Positions 12,601-24,740 of a stretch of 64,000 nt of DNA are shown piece by piece. A program made the position numbers and the translations under genes. Source of the stretch: Thamnaconus septentrionalis (lineage: Eukaryota; Chordata; Actinopteri; Tetraodontiformes; Monacanthidae); the NCBI GenBank assembly GCA_009823395.1, contig CM020511.1, positions 22,473,001-22,537,000 on the forward strand, read 5' to 3'. Each line of letters begins with the position of its first letter. Position 1 is the first letter of the stretch. Under the pieces are notes generated by a model. The model saw only the letters and a list, made by a program, of their open reading frames with translations, had not been told where the DNA came from and did not search any database.

Positions 12601-14217
12601 CCTCAGCACATTAAGCAAATAACAAACAGACCAAACAAGGATGATAAAGTTTTTTTTGTGTGTCAAGTAATGTAACGAGTCACTCAGACAGCCTGGTGTG
12701 TTGCACAATAAAGTCCTATATGTTTTCTTTTGTGAGGCTGCAGGTCACCTGATGTGGTGTTTACTACATGCTTTGTTATGTCTGCTTTACGGGCAATTGT
12801 TTTGAATGAAATCCTCAGATTCCCGATGATCTGACGGTCGATGATGAGGAGAAGCCTGAACAGCAGGGGGCAGATGTGGATGACGGCGGTAAAGTTGAAC
12901 AGTTTAGATATCTTTACAGTTTTACCAGTGATATGAAACTTTGTGATACTTCTCCTCAATCAGTTTCTGGTCAATAGGGCCAGAACTTTGTGAGATCCTT
13001 CCTTCAGATCAGGTTTTTTTTCCCATCATGTTGGTCTGAGTAATCTTTTGGTTGTTTTAGATGTGCCAAAGATCTGCGAGGAGAAGACGAACAAGTGTGA
13101 GATAGCCAAAGAGGTTGGTGCCACGTTAGCTGAGCTGCCCTCAGCCACATGGCTCGGAAACACTGTTTTAGAATGAAAGGATTCAGAGTCAACATTACAA
13201 AGTCCAAACTAATCCTCCTCTTGTGGCCTCTGGTTCTCCTAGTTGTTCCAGCACAAGCAGACTGTTTTCACTTGCTGACAACCTGTCCTCTCCTCAGATT
13301 GACAGTCTGGTGAAGAAGACATCCTCCATGGACTTTGGCTCGAGTAGGACCAGGAGCGGCCGGATCATCTCGTCCTCCTCTGTCAGTGAGAGTCTCGGAA
13401 CAACAAGGAGACTCAGGATTTATTGCCTAGAAATAATCAGAGATGAATGAAATTATGTGATTGTGATGTGCTGTGGTTATATTAGTCCAATTTACCATAA
13501 TTTCTGTCTCTGAATCTAATCACCGTGATGTACTCTATTACATTGTATGATAACCACTTATATTATATTATATAATAAAGCACATACAAGTGTAGTCATC
13601 ATAAATAGCTGAAGAAATTGAGGTTCAAGGAAGTATACTGATATTTGTAATTATGAGATCTCAATTGTTATTAGTACTCTGAGTGTACTATGAGTGTTTA
13701 ACAAGGATGGAACAAACATAAAATGCCAGACTATGAGTTTATAAATACGGCTGTGTGTCCAGGAGAGTCGTCCTGCCAGGCTCAAGAGGCCGATGGCGCA
13801 GAGAGAAAAAGGAAGGAAAGTGAGAAACTTGCCTTGTTCCTCGCTCCTCCAGCCTCAGGTCTCGGTTTCCCTCCCTTTTTATCGCTTTGTTTTTCAGTAC
13901 GTTTGTGCATTTACACGAGAAGCTTTTTTCACCTCCGCCGAGGCCTGAGGACGAGTCTTGAAATGGAACCAGGCGTAGGAGCGCTGATGGTTCGGCAACT
14001 CATGAGTCAGCGCTGATTGCTCTCAGCGTGGGATCTCTTCTGTCTTCTGCCTGTCTGTCTGCTCATCAGCTGTCTGATTTTTGTTTTTTGTTTTTTTTTT
14101 CTCTATCTTCTTCTTCAGGTTTCTCGGTATAACATCCCCAACAGCCAGGAAGCAATGCTTGCCTCCGCCCCCGCGCAGAAGAAACGCAAATTCAGCGAGC
14201 CCAAAGAGCGCTTCTGA
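9617..14217 (+). CDS. hormad1: HORMA domain-containing protein 1, fifteen coding exons
   Basis: HORMAD1 sits on unsynapsed meiotic chromosome axes, promotes double-strand breaks and supports synapsis surveillance. Coding exons: 9617-9649, 10329-10473, 10582-10645, 10984-11020, 11102-11122, 11279-11302, 11410-11477, 11829-11974, 12257-12414, 12522-12590, 12819-12888, 13061-13113, 13298-13381, 13763-13819, 14119-14217. The sum is 1128 nt (375 aa; human 394), and every phase closes. The HORMA domain spans roughly residues 20-230: [20 protein letters not shown] and [15 protein letters not shown] near its start, then [20 protein letters not shown] and [15 protein letters not shown]. The middle is acidic and weakly conserved. 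The C-terminus [12 protein letters not shown] matches the family closure motif that HORMA domains bind. The first exon ([11 protein letters not shown]) is inferred: ATG at 9617 and a CAG/GTAATA donor give the same spacing to TEQQ as in the human protein. Exons 5 and 6 are only 21 and 24 nt. A retroelement fragment lies in intron 8. Confidence 0.93.
12117..12200 (-). mobile_element. fragment of a non-LTR retroelement 3' end in hormad1 intron 8
   Basis: The segment containing AGTCAATCAAAGCTTTATTG followed by CCATTTAGCTGTACATACA resembles, from memory, the reverse complement of a common fish LINE 3' terminus. It lies wholly within the intron between exons 8 and 9. The family name was not determined. 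Confidence 0.4.
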
Positions 14218-14549
14218 CCTCACACGGCGTCGCTGCGACGCTTTCAATCTAGTCTTTAAATAATCTCAGCCATCTAGTTATGTAATTTTTTGTTTCTTTC
14301 TCTCTCGCTCTCTTTTTAAAAAAAAATATAATTCCTGCCGAGAGTGTTCAGTCAGCGTTGTTGCTCAACTGTTTTTTGGTTGTTTTTTTTGCCATTCGGG
14401 TTAACTTGGCAGTGCAAAACCAGCACCAATATTGTTTTTGGCTTTTGTTTTAAATTGCAGTTAAATTGAGTCTATGGGCTGCACTTTGTTGACATAACAA
14501 TGTTTCTATTCATCCTGTTACATGTCTATGAGGCGAGATGTCACGCTGA

Positions 14550-14555
14550 AATAAA
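14550..14555 (+). terminator. hormad1: hormad1 polyadenylation signal
   Basis: AATAAA lies 333 bases after the hormad1 stop codon. It is the first canonical signal downstream and is followed by a T/G-rich stretch, so it is the likely 3' end of the transcript. Confidence 0.65.
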
Positions 14556-14599
14556 GCAAATGAGACTCTCTGAGACAGTTCAGTTTGATTGAAGGAAAA

Positions 14600-17500
14600 C
14601 AACTGAAAGGCCTTAGAGGCTTTTCTGTGTGTGTGCATGTGTGGGTGGGTGGCTACACCTGAGGCCGAGCACTAATCAGCTCAGAGGGGATGCGCAGAGT
14701 TTGCCGGTGGGGCCAGACTGCTCTGGTTCTCCAGTAGCTCCTTTATCCGGCTGTTGCACACGTCCCAGTTTGACTCGTTCACCACTTCTGCAGAGGAACA
14801 ATGTTATGGCCTCGGCTGAACTCTTATATACTCTGACGGGAATCAAAGAATTTCTTGTTGTCTTTCAGTCACATTGTAATAGATATATTGGCATAGTAAC
14901 AGAAATAAAAATAAATCACAGCTAATGGTTTTTAGATAACAACATTTCTACATGCAAGTTAAACACCAGTGATTTTTTTTTATTAATAAAACAGAACAAA
15001 TAAGATATTTTTTTAAATGTGCATCTCAAAAATATTACAAATAAATACATTTTTAAAAATCTGTGATAATGTTTATAGCTGTCAGCATCAGCATGTTTTT
15101 TTCTTTTTTAAAAGATAGATAGATAGATAATATATAGAAAAGTAAATCCAGTTTAACGATTTTGCAGTTTCAGCTTCCTGTTCTGCTCGGCCTTCTGATG
15201 ATGCTCGCATCTAAAACAATCTTCCGTCTTTGAATAGACCTCGTAAAGTGTCGCCATTTGCATGCAAGGGTGCCTCAAATTAAGCCGTTATGTGAAAGTG
15301 GATTATGTGTGTACACAGCGACCTTCCGGGGCCTCGATCAGCAGGCCGCCAGCTCTCTAATCTCCCGTTGTTTTTTCCCAGAGAGGGGGACATTTGCTGA
15401 TAGACTGCCGTAACCCTGCCGCCGATCAATACTGCAGGAAGCCCTTTGTGATGCATCTCCCAGCACTGGTGCCTCCTCCAAGCTACTCTTACTCTCTGCA
15501 CATCTGCAGCTGGCCAGAGGGGGCAGCGGGAGACAAAGCCTTCCCCAACGTTGTCTTTTTTCTTTCCTTTTTCTTTTTTTTTTCTTTTTTAGAAAAAGCC
15601 CTTTATTTCATGGTCACTCTGCTCTATATGTCCCTGATGGCAGGGTGTGAAGCAGTATGAGCTTTATGAGCTGTGAAATTAGTTGGGGGTCTTACCTAAC
15701 CTTCAGCACGCCGCTCCTCTGGCATTCATCAACACCTTTATTTTATTATTTTGACAGCGGGAGGTGGTTTCTGCTGTGTTTTTGATAGGTGATGAAATGC
15801 ATTGAGGGCTTGCATGGCAGCTGGAATGCCAATGAGCCCATAGAAAGAGTTTTTGTTTTTTCTTTTCTTTTTTTTTAGTCGGCCAAATTATTCCAAAAAC
15901 CATTCAGCTTGTTTTGACAAACGCAAAAATAAGTGACTTCAGTTTGTGGCCCCTGAAGAGCTGCAGAAGAACAACAGGACGTGTCTGATGTGAGCCTCAC
16001 TGCTGCTAAAGACATTAGCATAGATGCTGCAGCAGCTGCAGTAGCTTCATCAGAACCGGCTGTTGTTTTTTTTTCTTTGACAAGCATACATAGCAAAAGA
16101 AAAAAAATGGCTTTTCTTGCCTCACGTTATGGAACAATGATGTGGTTAAAAAAAACTATTCTATTTTGCAGGCTATTTAATTGGCTCAGACAACCTGATT
16201 TTTTTTATGGATTCCACAACCAATGAGCCATCTTCCGGGGTGAAAGAGGATGCAGGTGTGATGGAACAGAAGAAGCGGAGCGGAGAAGTAGTCACCGCTC
16301 CAAACTTGAGATAAAATTCAGTGAAGAATTCCAGTTGAAAACTGTAAAAAAAAAATTAATAATAATAAAAAAAAAAACGTCCAACAGGGGTCCCTGCGGG
16401 AGGTGAATCTAAAATTTCAATTAGATTTTAGCCTCGATCCTTCACACGGTTCCTTGGCGGGAACTCTACATCATTTCTGTACGTGCACGTCCAGCCAGAA
16501 ATGAATTCTGAAATTAAATTCAGGGACACATGTCTGGCGGCCGGCGTTAGCAGATCAATCAGCTGAGCAAACAGCAGAGTGGGAGGAGGAGGACGAGGAG
16601 TTGCCGCCCCACCCCCGACCAATCGCGCCAGCGGCCACTGTGAAAGAGTCGATAGCGGCGGTCCAGGGCCGCTGCCGCCTGGGTCCGGTCAAGGCGAGAC
16701 ACACTGACAGACTGACAGACAGACAGCACCAGTCCATCCTTGGGCTCCATATAGATAAAAGGGAGCTTCTGTTAGCCTATATTGGTGCTGCGGTGATTGT
16801 GCCTGCAGGGCCTATAGGCCCCAGGGGTTGGCCGGGCTTTGTACCAGGACGAGGAGGGCCAGCAGTGGATGTCCAGCCTAGGGACCGTGACCCCTCTGAC
16901 CTTGCCAGAAGGGCAGCAAATGCTTCCGAGCTGATTAGTGGCTACCCCTCCACCCCAACCCTGCCCGCCCCTCCCTCTGCTGTTAACCCTTTACAGTTTG
17001 GTCCAATGGTACATAAACCTTGGAAATGTGTCAGTCAACCTTTTTTTTTTTTTTCGGGGGGGCGGCAGGGGCGGCAAAGGTTCAAACAGTAATAATAAGA
17101 CACACACAAAAAATGGGCAGACAAAGGCAGAGAATCAATCAATCGAGAATAGAGGCGGGAAAAAAAGTCAAAGCACTGCTGCAAAAAACTGATGCTTTGT
17201 TGGAGGACATGTCTGGAAGGGGACAAAAACAAGGTGGAGCCAAGGCCTGGTCCGAGTGTTGTGGCCACTGGCTTGTACTTTCTTTTTTTTACTGCTTGTG
17301 TTTTTGGCAGTTTTGATAATTGTGGAATGCAGTACTGCAAGAGGAAACGGAAAAGTTAAGTATAATATAGGGCCTAAAAATACAACAATGAAAACATGAT
17401 TTTTAAGAATCATTGGAATTACCTGAACCATTTCCAAGGGAAGCATTACCTATCTTAATATATTCACTTGAACATAACTGCCACAAACAAATAAAATCTC

Positions 17501-17727
17501 CAAAATCCTGACACGCAAAGCATTTAAAGTCAACTATGATGGTGACAATAGATTATAATGACAAAGATTATAATAATGAGGAGGGAAATGAAGTGGATGA
17601 AAAAATATTTTTAAATACCTTTTAATTAAGATTAAATATACATGTTTTCATCTCAGAATTGTATTTGGTTTTGAATGCAGCTCAGACAATAAAGAAAAAA
17701 AAAATCTCTGGAAATTCTTTTGTAGAT
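14600..17727. other. intergenic region after hormad1
   Basis: No multi-exon gene is seen. The stretch contains a possible 34-codon small ORF on the minus strand (15153-15257), short (GATA)n and poly-T runs, and a moderately GC-rich segment near 16400-16960. The 163-codon frame at 16601-17092 looks compositional and has no recognised domain. Confidence 0.55.
15153..15257 (-). CDS. possible 34-residue small ORF, function unknown
   Basis: Reading the minus strand from 15257, an ATG in a good Kozak context (GCAAATGG, A at -3 and G at +4) opens 34 codons ending in TAA. The peptide begins MATLYEVYSKTEDCFRCEHH and ends with a Lys/Arg/Gln-rich tail; it has a CxxC-like pair (DCFRCE). An octamer-like ATTTGCAT overlaps the start region on the plus strand. 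I do not recognise it. It could be a chance frame, a conserved noncoding element, or a micropeptide or terminal exon. It lies about 0.6 kb beyond the hormad1 poly(A) signal, on the opposite strand. Confidence 0.2.
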   Translation of the reverse strand: MATLYEVYSKTEDCFRCEHHQKAEQNRKLKLQNR

Positions 17728-17733
17728 TAATTA

Positions 17734-17802
<69 letters not shown>
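17728..17802. repeat. (AAT)n microsatellite next to a SINE
   Basis: About 24 AAT triplets run directly into the 5' end of the SINE that begins at 17803. Confidence 0.95.
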
Positions 17803-17803
<1 letters not shown>

Positions 17804-18192
17804 GCCGGCGACACGGTGGCGCAGTGGTTAGCGCTGCCGCCTCACAGCAAGAAGGTTGTGGGTTCGATTCCGGGGCCCGGGCCTGGGGCCTTTCTGTGTG
17901 GAGTTTGCATGTTCTCCCCTTGTCTGCGTGGGTTCTCTCCGGGTTCTCCGGCTTCCTCCCACAGTCCAAGAACATGCATGTGAGGTCAATTGAATATTCT
18001 AAATTGTCCATAGGTATGCATGTGAGTGTGAATAGTTGTTTGTTTCTATGTGGCCCTGCGATGAACTGGCGACTTGTCCAGGGTGTCACCCTGCCTTCGC
18101 CTAAGACAGCTGGGATAGGCTCCAGCGGACCCCCGTCACCCTGAAAAGGAACAAGCGGGTATAAAAGATGAATAAGAAGAAGAAGAAGGAGA
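17803..18192 (+). mobile_element. tRNA-derived SINE (teleost type)
   Basis: The head carries RNA polymerase III promoter boxes: an A box, TGGCGCAGTGG, at about 17817-17827 and a B box, GGTTCGATTCC, at 17861-17871. The body includes the familiar segments TGCATGTTCTCCCC and GATGAACTGGCGACTTGTCC, then CTGGGATAGGCTCCAGC. It ends in a simple AAG-type tail after about 18170. The layout (tRNA head, central body, LINE-like tail) is typical of abundant fish SINEs. The exact family name is not claimed. Confidence 0.85.
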
Positions 18193-20244
18193 CAGCAGAA
18201 GTCTTTTTGATTATTTTAGATTCTTCCTTGTATTTTTTTGAGCAACGTTTTGTCCTCCATGCCCACAAACCCGAGCTGGAGCTTGGGTGAACTTTCCTGA
18301 ATAAACACTAGGGGGCGACAAGGAACCATGCAAGGGCAAAGAGGGACGGCGGCCTACTGTGGAACTCCTTCGGCTGGCATGCTGTCACGTCACCGATTAG
18401 AAAAAGAAAAAGAAAAGCCTCCTCTTCTTTTCTCCCCTGCTTTCCGTAATCAGCCATCAACCTGTAGACACACTTAGGAAAGAAGAAGAAGATGCAGCAG
18501 CAGCAACCATTGACATGGAGCCATTCAGACCTGAGACACTGCAATATTGATCTGAGGGGAAGGAGCAATAAAAGGTGGCGGAGGGGGCGGGGCCTGGGAG
18601 CAGGTGGTCTCAGGGCGGCAGACCCTTGCCGCTCACTGGGCTGTCGCGTGGCTGCCACAGCGGTGGTGGCGGTGGTGAGGACTACCTAACCAAACAGATG
18701 CTAGAAGCCCTGAGATGTTCCTTGTGATCAGAGTGGACAGCTGAATTATTCACCAACCACCAAAGGGGCCTTTATATTCTTCAGCAGGCAGCAGGCTGGA
18801 TGCACAATGGGCTCGGCCCACCCCTGCGCTGCCCCCCGTCCCCCCGACACTGACACAAGGCATGGTGAGGGTGGGCTTCAGAGGGCCAGCCTCTGTCCGC
18901 CCCCCCACCTCCTTTTTTTCTTTTTCTTTTTTCTTTCTCTGTGCTCAGATGGGACACTGAGCCCAGAGCCACCCACCCTACAGCCACCGGAGGGCAGGGG
19001 TTTAAATGTCACGCTTGGCCATCAGAGCGCCCAGCCCCCGGCTCGTGTCTCTCTGGTGGGGGCGGTTTGAGAGGAGGGGAGCACCGGGGGGGTCGGCGGT
19101 GTGGGGGACTTACCCTCCACCCTCTATTCTCCACCCCTATTGTCCATTAGTACGAGCACGAGCTGCTGCGTGATTCCAAATCAAGTGTGTCCTCTCGCCC
19201 GCCCCCACCCCCACCCCCCACCCACCAGCCCCCACCCCCCACCACCCCCCTCCCTCACACAAAGACCCTCTGCATGTTGCAGGAGGCGGCTTGGTGTGGC
19301 TTCTGACCGCTCAGGAAAGACCTCATCCCTCGCACATCACTTGGCCTGCTTTGACCGAGAACAGAACAAGAAAATCAATCCCAACTTTTTTTTGTATTTG
19401 TTTTTTTGCCTCTAATTACAAACCGGCAGGGTTAAAATGTTAAATGAAGTGTTAGGAGTGTGTTGGGGTGAGGTCAGGTGTGTGTGTGGGTGTGTGTGTG
19501 TGACAAAGTGTCAAGCTAAAATACAAGTACAGTAGAAAAAAATATAGGGGTGTGGCCCGACCAACTTTACCTCAGCCAGGGTCGTGCAGCCGGCTGCGAA
19601 ACTGACTGTTTTATCTATCTATTTGTTCTAAATAGTGGCACACCTGACCTTGACTGGGGATGTGTGTGTGAGAGCGTGAGTCTCTGTGTGTGTGTTTGCA
19701 TGCGTGTGCGTGTGTGTGCATGTGTGTATGTGTGTGCAGCCCGGCCCTGGGAATCACCCCTCCTGTCAGGGAATGTCCTTGAACTGGCGCGTCGCAGGCG
19801 TAGCTGAGTGCACAAACTCATTTAACTGTGGCGTTTGTTATCGACGTGCTGTAATCGGGAACATTATGGATGATGAATAACTAGTGAGCGAGCGCCAGTC
19901 GCCGTACCTATGCTGTGGCAAGGATGGCTGCAGCCGGCCGACCACAGGCGGTCAGGTGAGCAACGGGGTCGCTGTAGATTTTATTTTATTTATTTCTTTT
20001 CTCAAGCCAATCACAGCTGCCCGTCATCACGGCGAAAGGCTTGTTGGTGAAGGTTGCTTAGGGACGTGACTCACTAGCAGGCTTCTTTTTTTTCTTCCTT
20101 TTTTTTAGCACACATACAGCTGTGTGTGAGTATGTGTGTGTGTTTGTGTGTGTGTGTGTGCATGCTCAGGAACGCTTAACCTCTGGCATCAGCTATTCAG
20201 GCCTCGGCAGTGAACTTCTTTTTATGTATTCTTATCTATCTATC

Positions 20245-20295
<51 letters not shown>

Positions 20296-23200
20296 TCATA
20301 TATATGTATATATGTATATGAAAGAAAAAGCAAAAAAAAAAAAAAAAGTTCCATCTAATTTTATTTCTTTTCTGTGTCAGGATCCAGGTGCACAAGTTAA
20401 TCATCATTCATTAATTATTAGTTCGACAAGATTATTTTCACGTTGATTTTAGTTATTTATGTTTATCAAAAACACAAAACACGTACTTAGAGGTGATTGG
20501 ACAAAGGCAAGAGTTTTTTGTTTTTTGTTTTTTTACAGTACAGTTTTGTACATGTTTCAAGACAGAAATTGCAAGAATTCACATTTCAAATCTCTTCAGG
20601 GCATCTGCTTTGTAAGTTGAACAGTTTTTCTTTTCACAAAAATTCCAAATTAATGGTTTACCATTTTAAAATGGTGAAGTCACGTTAAGCTTGATTAAAA
20701 CCGTGTCAGTAATAGAATGTTTTCTGATTTCTGCATTAATGTTTTGCTACACGCTTTGGCCCTGAACTCACAGCAAAAAATTGGTGATTGGAAAATTCTA
20801 AATAATGTTATTTAACGATGACAGCCTCCAGACATTTTTTTTAATATCATCTTGTATTTTGTCAAAACAAGATCCAAGACGAGGTATTTAGTCATATCTC
20901 CCATATGAATTGTTCCACTGCGGATTTTGCAGCATCCCTTGATAAAAACTGAGAAAAAAAAAAAAAAAAAAACAGTAACAAGAATTTATATAAAACTTAA
21001 TGATAAAAACAACATATAATAATAATAATAAAAAAAAAAAAAATACCTGCGGCAATAGAATAAAACAACTGCGATGGAGTGAGACCCTGGCGAGCCTTCG
21101 TTGCAAGTTGCCCCAGAGTTTTTGTGTATGTTTCTCAACATATATACCGAAACTCCCGAGTTTTCACACCGGGTCTTTGACGCTTTGACCACGTAGTCAG
21201 TCCGCCTCGGGGGGAGGAAAAAGTTTGGTGAAAATTATCCTCTCTCTCTCTCTTCCCCTCTCACTCTCTCTACCTCTCTCTCCCTCCCTCTCTCTCTTGG
21301 ATGGCCTTGGGAGTTTGACTTCTGCCCTGCCAGTCTTTTCCTCCTCTACAGGCTTTGAGGGCTTTTTTTCATCTCGCCGAGGCGCAAGGGCAGCCACTTC
21401 TCTCCTCTCCCAGCCCCTTCTTTCCCATCCAGCGGCGGCACACACACACACACAGACACGCACAGTCGCGGATTTCCATTTTAGCTATAGCGCAAGATTA
21501 GCAGCTCCAGCAGCCCAAGGCTGGCTTAAGACAGGAGGGCAGACATCCAGCGGTGTTGGTGGAATGCGTGCGGGGGAGACGCTCCCTAAAGACTTGTTTG
21601 AGGCCGCCACGGATTGTGCGGATGAATACTCGGAACACATACACAAATACACACACACGACTGTGTGTGCGAGCGTGTGTTTGTTTCTGGGAGAAGTGGT
21701 GCGTTGAAGTGTCTGTTTGTTGTCAACTTGATGGCCCCACATATATACACATAAATACTATATATATATATATATGTATATACATATATATTCACACACA
21801 CACACACACACACACACAGCACTAATGGGAGCAGGGTGGTGGGACTAGTTGGACTGTTGCTGTTACAGCTACGTCTACATCTGCAAGTTTGACCGAAGAC
21901 GCCCTTTAAGCAAATTTGCCGACACTCTTTCTTGCACAGTTGTTCAGTTGAAATACACAGAATTACTTAAAGTGGAGATTGGAAGTGAAGATAGCCTAGA
22001 TTGTGGAAAATTCCGACCTCAGTTGTTTTCAGCAGGTCAGGCTGCCGCTTGACCATTCCGGAGGCAGGAGTTACAATGACAGAAGCGTTGCTGTCGTTGC
22101 TTGTACGCTGAATTTGGAAGTTGAGGTTAGAGGTGGTGGGTGTGAGGTCGAGGGGGAGAGGAGGACTTATGGATGTGGTGAGAGAGGGACGTGAGTTTAG
22201 AATGCAGAGAACAGGTCAGGGGTGAGACGGAGGCAGCTGATTCGCTGTGCCGCCCCTGAAGGGAACAGCATGAAGAAAAGAAAGAAGAATCAATTCCCTT
22301 TGTCATTCCAAGCTTCAAATCACAACTTCTGAGCTCACTGGGAAACCGTCATTACAATTCATCTGACGTTCACCACTACAATCCGTCTTCCCGTTGAGAA
22401 GTTTGTTGTAGTGTGCAAAAGGTCAAGGAGAAAAAAAATGCAGATTGTGCTCACTGTGGCCGACCAACATCGTTGATGTCGCCAACAGGTTTCAGCCATT
22501 TGTTTTTTTCAGAGAGGTGGGTGCAGGTTGCTGTGTGAATTGAGACACTCTGGTCAGAACACATGAAGAAAAAGGCAAAAACACAACAGACAAACACAAA
22601 GACAGTCGTGCAAAGTCTGCGACATCCAAAAGCTAAGTCGAAACAGAGGCAGACAGTAGGGATGTCATAACCAGTTCATTTGAAATAACCGAATAATTAC
22701 CACCACCACAAAGTTGTAAGATATAAGTTTAGTTTATGCACTTCCTGTTTGTTGATATTATAGTATTTATTTAATTTAAAATTTGTCTAACTTGTAATGA
22801 CAGATTTAGAGAAGCACTCAATTAATTATTGTTTCATAAAATTGACAATTAATTGCAGCAATGGTCAGTAGCTTCACAGGGATTCTTTACAAAGTGCAGC
22901 AAAAACATGGCTCATAATCCAAATTTATGGTGGAAGTGCTACAGCAACCATTAAAATTGTTCTCACTTGGTCACGCAAAACGAGCACGACGTACTGCAAG
23001 CCTGTGAGTCGAGGATTTTCTTTGGAAGTTTGGAAGGCAGGAACTCCACCTGAGGTCACAACTTCAAATTTCCCTTTGCTGTTTTCCCATAGAGAGAAAA
23101 AAATGTGACCTGGCATAAAGACCTGGAAATATCCATGAATTTTTTCTAGCAAAAAATACTGCCTTTCTACATCTGTGACTGTTTTCACATGAGGTGAACA

Positions 23201-23320
23201 TTTCAAATGCCTGTGAGAACAGGTTTAGGCTGTCACTTTTAGTAAGTGTACTGCAGACTTTTAGCCTTAAAATTCAGGGGTTTGGTCAAATGATCAAATT
23301 GCTCAACCTCAAATTCCCAT
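18193..23320. other. intergenic region, no gene recognised
   Basis: I see only microsatellites (a CA run at 20249-20287, an AT/CA run at 21757-21820), poly-T and poly-A runs, a CT-rich block near 21240-21300 and short biased open frames. The segment at about 18485-18570, with CCATTGACATGG and CAATATTGATCTGAGG, is complex non-repeat sequence and could be regulatory. Nothing else could be assigned. Confidence 0.5.
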
Positions 23321-23455
23321 CCATCCATCAATTTTCATTACCTGCTTCTTTATGAACTCAGGGTTGAGGGGGTCTGCTGGAGCCTATCCCAATTGTTGAA
23401 GGACAAAGGCACGGTGCACCATGGACAAGTCGCCAGTTCAACACAGGGACACTTC
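23321..23455 (-). mobile_element. SINE/LINE tail fragment, reverse orientation
   Basis: The minus-strand reading matches the tail of the SINE at 17803-18192: the CTGGCGACTTGTCC segment and GGGATAGGCTCCAGC are both present in the same order. The tRNA head is missing, so this is a 5'-truncated or decayed copy. CCAT repeats flank it. Confidence 0.65.
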
Positions 23456-23664
23456 AAATTTCATTGAATGGAATTAAAACAACATATTTATATTAATAAA
23501 AAAATCGTGATCAGGTACAAGGAGCACGAAAAACTCAGTTTGTGTGAGCAGCTGAATCGGGGCCAACAGACACATCTGGCAGCACAAATAAAACATGAAG
23601 CTCTTTGGCACCGAAGAGGTGAGGAAGCACCAAATTGCATTTTTAAACATTTATCAAAATTGTC

Positions 23665-23698
<34 letters not shown>

Positions 23699-23759
23699 AA
23701 ATTCTGTGTAACACACTGTCAACAGCTGTGACAACTTCGCAAAAATGTATTTATGTCTT

Positions 23760-24335
23760 GACCCATACCAGATGTTTGCTCCATGTCAAGGGGTTCTGGG
23801 ACACTAGGCAAAGGAGGCCAGTTTCCAGCTGCTGGTTCAGGCGTTTGGTCTGGCCATTGGACTCGGGTGATATCCTGAGGTCAGGCTGACCGTGACTCCG
23901 ATGAGCCGGCAAAATTTCCTCCAGAAGCGCAATACGAACTGGGGAGCACTGTCTGAGACAATGTCCCTGGGGAAACCATGGATCCTGAAGACGTGGTTAA
24001 TCATGATTTCGGCTGTTTCTTTGGCCGGAGGCAGTTTAGGCAAGGTGATAAATCTGGTCATCTTGGAAAACCTGTCCACCACCGTGAGGACCGTGGTGTT
24101 GCCTTGGGAAACTGGGAGCCCAGTGCCAAGTCCAATGAGATGTCGGCCCATGGTCTGGAGGGAATGGGCAGTGGTTGCAGGAGTCCCATGTGTGGTCCTG
24201 TGGACACCTTGTTTCTGGCGCATGACCGGGCATGCCTTGACGTACTCCCGGACCTGCGATTCCATTAAAGGCCACCAGAACCTCCGAGAGGTTCACAGGG
24301 TGACAGGAAAGCTGCAACTAGTGGGCCCAAAGGAT
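23760..24335 (-). pseudogene. Ty3/gypsy-type integrase fragment, decayed
   Basis: On the minus strand, a broken frame (about 24317-23837) shows integrase-core features of a Ty3/gypsy retrotransposon: a TVVDRFSKMTRF segment, then PRDIVSDSAPQF containing the second catalytic Asp context, then FCRLIGVTVSLTSGYHP. The flow is broken by frame changes near 24250, and no complete element is present. It is a dead fragment of a larger element whose RNase H part lies just upstream at 24420-24740. Confidence 0.75.
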
Positions 24336-24419
24336 CACCTGTGGACACAGATGGGTAAGGACAAACAACCAATTCTCGGGGCACTAGGTGGTGGAGCCGA
24401 ACCATTTGCTTGCTTAACC

Positions 24420-24740
24420 TCATTTTTTATCTGCCAAGTCACAGATAAGTGGAAGGATAGGCTCTGGGTCCTTAGCAACAGGCTCAGGGTCGTAGTGACG
24501 TGACAAGAAATCAGGCTTGACGTTGCGTGACCCTGGCCTGCAGGAAAGAGAAAACGAGAAGCGGTTTAAGAACAGAGCCCACCTAGCCTGGTCTCTTGGC
24601 TTTGCGAATGTACTCAAGATTCTTATGGTCAGTCCAGACAATGAACAGGTGTTGAGCCCCCTCCAGCCAGCGTCTCCACTCCTCCAGAGCCTTGACTGCC
24701 AGCAACTCCTGGTTGCCGACATCATAGTTCCACTGAACAG
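24420..24740 (-). pseudogene. Ty3/gypsy-type RNase H fragment, decayed
   Basis: Translation of the minus strand gives a degraded reverse transcriptase-associated RNase H end: a [13 protein letters not shown] segment in the position of the usual WTDHKNL core, then [20 protein letters not shown] followed by [13 protein letters not shown]. Key positions are altered and the fragment is not contiguous with a usable polymerase. Order on the minus strand is RNase H then integrase, as expected for Ty3-type pol. Confidence 0.75.

Noticed and set aside
16601..17092. 163-codon frame with a collagen-like GPIGPRGWPG stretch
   Set aside because: Only a single short Gly-Pro stretch, no repeating Gly-X-Y, and no supporting exons.
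17861..17871. tRNA gene suggested by a perfect B box
   Set aside because: The A/B boxes belong to a SINE head; the sequence continues into a SINE body and there is no intact cloverleaf.
22925..23206. 93-codon minus-strand frame of normal composition
   Set aside because: Looks less biased than most, but no family recognised and no flanking exon structure, so not called.
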